Positions 61,690-64,000 of a stretch of DNA of 64,000 bases are shown one piece after another; within the stretch, counting starts at the first letter, position 1; each line of letters opens with the position of its first letter. Both the position numbers and the translations under genes were made by a program. Under the pieces are notes generated by a model. The model had not been told where the DNA came from and did not search any database. It was given only the letters and a program-made list of their open reading frames with translations. Source of the DNA: Streptomyces malachitofuscus. GTDB lineage: Bacteria; Actinomycetota; Actinomycetes; Streptomycetales; Streptomycetaceae. The DNA lies in assembly GCF_014650055.1 (NCBI RefSeq), contig NZ_BMUF01000005.1, forward strand, positions 371,330 to 435,329. Reading direction: 5' to 3'.

Positions 61690-62913
61690 ATGACGCAGAG
61701 CTCCCCCCGCTCCAACTCCCCTGGCCCACAACACTTTCCGGTTGTCGTCGTGGGCGCCGGGCCCGCCGGGCTGACCGTCGGCAACATCCTGCGGGCGGCC
61801 GGTGTGGACTGTCTGGTCCTGGAGACCGAGAGCCGGGAGTTCATCGAACGCCGGCCCCGGGCGGGGGTGATCGAGGAGTGGGCGGTGCGCGGCCTGGAGC
61901 GGCGGGGCCTGGCGGGGAACCTGCTGGACCGCGCCGAGCTGCACACCGCGTGCGAGTTCCGTTTCGACGGGGAGCGCTACCGGTTCTCGTACCAGGAGCT
62001 GACGGGTCGTCACCACTGGGTCTATCCGCAGCCCTTGCTGGTGACGGACCTGGTGCGCGAGTACGCGGACGTGCGCGGCGGGGACATGCGGTTCGGCGTG
62101 CGCGACGTACGGCTGCACGGCCTGGACAGCGACCGCCCCTCGGTGTCCTACGTCTGCCCCCGCAGCGGCCGGCGGGAGGTCGTGGCCTGTGACTTCGTCG
62201 CCGGCTGCGACGGCGCCCGCGGGGTGAGCAGGTCGTCCGTCGCGCCGGAGCGGGCCAGGGTCGCGCGGCACGACTACGGGATCGGCTGGCTGGCCCTGCT
62301 CGCCGAGGCGCCGCCGTCCGCCGACTGCGTCCTGTTCGGCTGCCACCCGGACGGCTTCGCCGGCCAGATGCCCCGCAGTCCCGAGGTGACCCGCTACTAC
62401 CTCCAGTGCCCGCCCGGCGACGACCCGGGCTCCTGGCCGCACGAGCGCGTCTGGACGCAGTTGCGGCGCCGGCTGGCGGCGGCGGGAGCGGCTCCGCCTG
62501 CCGAGGGGCGGCTGATCGAGAAGCGTGTGCTGGACATGCACGACTACGTCACCGAACCGATGGCGTTCGGCCGGCTCTTCCTGGCCGGGGACGCGGCGCA
62601 TCTGGTCGCGCCGATCGCCGCCAAGGGCATGAACCTCGCCCTGCACGACGCGTTCCTGCTCGGGGACGCCCTGGTCGCGCGGCTCACCAGGGACGACGAG
62701 AGCGGACTGAGGGGCTACTCCCGGGAGTGTCTGCGCCGGGTGTGGGACTACCAGGAGTTCTCCCAGTGGCTGTCCGAGGTGTACCACGGCGCCGCGACGG
62801 GGGACCCGTTCCGTTCGGGCACCGCACTCGCCCGGCTGCACCGCCTGTTCACCTCCCCCACCGCCGCGGCCGCGTTCGCCGAGCAGTACCTGGGTACGGC
62901 GGCCCGGTACTGA
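61690..62913 (+). CDS. pobA: 4-Hydroxybenzoate 3-monooxygenase
   Basis: A 407-residue FAD aromatic hydroxylase converting 4-hydroxybenzoate to protocatechuate. FAD fold VVVVGAGPAGLTVGNIL, ERRPRAGVIEEW, the NAD(P)H/FAD motif CDGARGVSRSSV, and LFLAGDAAHLVAPIAAKGMNLA split over the usual second FAD site. The YPQPLLVTDLV segment is PobA-like. The ring-cleavage pca genes are not in the window. A close hydroxylase with another phenolic substrate cannot be excluded. Confidence 0.88.
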   Translation: MTQSSPRSNSPGPQHFPVVVVGAGPAGLTVGNILRAAGVDCLVLETESREFIERRPRAGVIEEWAVRGLERRGLAGNLLDRAELHTACEFRFDGERYRFSYQELTGRHHWVYPQPLLVTDLVREYADVRGGDMRFGVRDVRLHGLDSDRPSVSYVCPRSGRREVVACDFVAGCDGARGVSRSSVAPERARVARHDYGIGWLALLAEAPPSADCVLFGCHPDGFAGQMPRSPEVTRYYLQCPPGDDPGSWPHERVWTQLRRRLAAAGAAPPAEGRLIEKRVLDMHDYVTEPMAFGRLFLAGDAAHLVAPIAAKGMNLALHDAFLLGDALVARLTRDDESGLRGYSRECLRRVWDYQEFSQWLSEVYHGAATGDPFRSGTALARLHRLFTSPTAAAAFAEQYLGTAARY

Positions 62914-62928
62914 GGGCGCGGCACCCCG

Positions 62929-63288
62929 TCAGTCGTGCGGGGGACGGCCGCCGATCCGGTGGTCGGCCACGTTCAGCGCCTCGTCCACCAGCCGCCGCAG
63001 ATGGCCGTCGCGCAGGGAGTAGATCACCCTGCGGCCCTCCTTTCGGGTGTCCACCAGGCCGGCGAGACGCAGCCGCGCCAGATGCTGGCTGACCGCCGGA
63101 CGTGCCGCCCCGCACACCTCGGTGAGTGTGGTGACGTCGGCCTCGCCGCCGCTCAGGGCGTGCAGCAGGGTCAGCCGGGTGCGGTCGCCGAGCAGCGCCA
63201 GTAGCTCCGCCGCGAGCGCGAACTGCTCCTCGCCCGGAGTGTGCGGATGCGCATCCTGCGCAGATGACAGGTGCATGCGTGCGCTCAT
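62929..63288 (-). CDS. ArsR/SmtB-family metalloregulator
   Basis: A 119-residue ArsR-type repressor: DRTRLTLLHALSGGEADVTTLTEVCGAARPAVSQHLARL, broken in two conserved halves, and wing RKEGRRVIYSL. The C-terminal HLRRLVDEALNVADH contains His residues placed like the alpha-5 zinc site of SmtB/CzrA. Divergent from a cation diffusion facilitator gene, so it probably senses Zn(II) or Co(II) and represses efflux. ATG 63288 is used; ATG 63276 is possible. A GTGCG-N6-CGCAC dyad sits at the start (63279-63294). Confidence 0.88.
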   Translation of the reverse strand: MSARMHLSSAQDAHPHTPGEEQFALAAELLALLGDRTRLTLLHALSGGEADVTTLTEVCGAARPAVSQHLARLRLAGLVDTRKEGRRVIYSLRDGHLRRLVDEALNVADHRIGGRPPHD

Positions 63289-63358
63289 ACGCACATAATG
63301 ACTCCGTGGGCGCCGCCGCGTCCATCCCGCCCAGGCACCGGCTCCGGAAGGAACGACC

Positions 63359-64000
63359 GTGACCGACCGGCACCACCACGACCACCAGCACCGGCCTTCC
63401 CTGTTCCACCGCCTCGCCCATCGCCTCCGTCCCCATTCCCACGAGAGCGCCGACAAGCTCGATTCCGCCCTGGAGTCCTCCGCCCGGGGCATACGCGCGC
63501 TGTGGGTCTCCCTCGCGGTGCTCGGGGTGACGGCGCTGGCGCAGGCGGTGGTGGTGTTCGTCTCGGGCTCGGTGGCCCTGCTCGGCGACACGGTGCACAA
63601 CGCGGCCGACGCGCTGACCGCCGTACCGCTCGGCATCGCCTTCGTACTGGGGCGGCGCGCCGCCACCCGCCGCTTCACCTACGGCTACGGGCGGGCCGAG
63701 GACCTGGCCGGCCTCGTGATCGTGCTGACGATCGCCGCGTCCGCGGCCTTCGCGGGCTGGACCGCGTTCGACCGGCTGCTGGACCCGCGGCCCGTCGAGC
63801 ACGTTCCGGTGGTCGCCGCCGCGGCCCTGGTCGGGTTCGCGGGGAACGAGTGGGTGGCCCGGTACCGCATCCGCGTCGGGCGTGCCATCGGCTCGGCCGC
63901 GCTGGTCGCCGACGGGCTGCACGCCCGCACGGACGCGTTCACCTCGCTGGCGGTGCTGCTGAGCGCCGGCGGCGCGGCCCTGGGGTGGCGGTACGCCGAC
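63359..64000 (+). CDS. Cation diffusion facilitator (CDF) transporter, 5' part
   Basis: 214 residues are visible before the right edge cuts the gene. The N-terminus is His-rich (TDRHHHDHQHRPSLFHRLAHRLRPHSH broken by the natural spacing), then membrane segments with the CDF metal site LLGDTVHNAADALTA (HxxxD) and LVADGLHARTDAFTSLAVL (second HxxxD). Such proteins export Zn2+ or Co2+ with proton antiport. GTG 63359 with GGAAGGA upstream. The divergent ArsR gene probably controls it. Confidence 0.92.
   Translation, partial: MTDRHHHDHQHRPSLFHRLAHRLRPHSHESADKLDSALESSARGIRALWVSLAVLGVTALAQAVVVFVSGSVALLGDTVHNAADALTAVPLGIAFVLGRRAATRRFTYGYGRAEDLAGLVIVLTIAASAAFAGWTAFDRLLDPRPVEHVPVVAAAALVGFAGNEWVARYRIRVGRAIGSAALVADGLHARTDAFTSLAVLLSAGGAALGWRYAD

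Noticed and set aside
1..64000. tRNA or rRNA genes
   Set aside because: I looked for tRNA-like T-arm and acceptor patterns and rRNA motifs by eye and saw none; a dedicated scan could still find one.

Overview
The window is chromosomal DNA from a high-GC actinomycete, almost certainly a Streptomyces. Evidence: roughly 70% or more GC with strong G/C bias at third codon positions, many GTG and TTG starts, paired XRE/DUF397 regulators, a c-di-AMP leader in front of an NlpC/P60 hydrolase, PHO-box and sigma-R type promoters, and only one in-frame TTA (bldA-type) codon found in a visual scan. From memory, the gene order (rocD, tap, urease, bioF/B/A/D, purB) resembles the stretch around SCO1220-SCO1320 of S. 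coelicolor. I could not check that. The window is mostly conserved core-like DNA with a few insertions and regulatory islands.

Layout. 1-7.7 kb: a LytTR response regulator with the 5' end of a membrane-associated gene, an arginine/ornithine catabolic operon (Lrp, ddaH, rocD), a PAS-GAF-SpoIIE-HATPase phosphatase, an RpiB-like isomerase and PlsC. 7.7-14.1 kb: secreted tripeptidyl aminopeptidase Tap, then the urease operon ureABCFGD (no ureE seen), all on the minus strand. 14.2-17.3 kb: a TetR/membrane-protein pair with duplicated operators, then a divergon of an orphan Phd/YefM antitoxin facing a ClpP paralogue that has lost both catalytic Ser and His. 17.3-20.2 kb: a ydaO-type (c-di-AMP) riboswitch before an NlpC/P60 hydrolase, then a HATPase/XRE/DUF397 triad whose XRE gene carries the TTA codon. 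20.2-24.7 kb: biotin genes, bioF divergent from bioB-bioA-bioD. 24.7-25.6 kb: a non-coding array of three long direct repeats. 25.6-30.6 kb: a methyltransferase, an RHH/Fic-like toxin-antitoxin pair and a MacB-type ABC exporter.

30.6-36.9 kb: GNAT, two CNNM/CorC transporters, a GDSL hydrolase, purB and a mismatch glycosylase with an apparent CTG start. 37-42.8 kb: an ABC-2 exporter with a divergent two-component system, then ROK and GntR regulators. 42.9-47.9 kb: a SigJ-like ECF sigma factor, a hydrolase, PHO-box-linked PhoD and an ACT-GNAT protein. 48-54 kb: a sulfur amino-acid lyase with Lrp, a DUF885 peptidase, an SDR, Imm21, and a rhodanese with Lrp. 54-58.1 kb: sbcCD. 58.1-61.1 kb: a frameshifted low-GC gene, an IMPACT-family protein, a MITE inserted exactly at the end of sixA, and a degenerate CysS/MshC-like gene. 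61.1-64 kb: a CoA-binding protein behind a sigma-R promoter, PobA, and an ArsR/CDF metal pair cut by the window end.

The stretches most likely to hold something new are the antitoxin/pseudo-ClpP divergon (16.0-17.3 kb), the repeat array (24.7-25.5 kb) and the MITE/frameshift region (58.4-59.8 kb).
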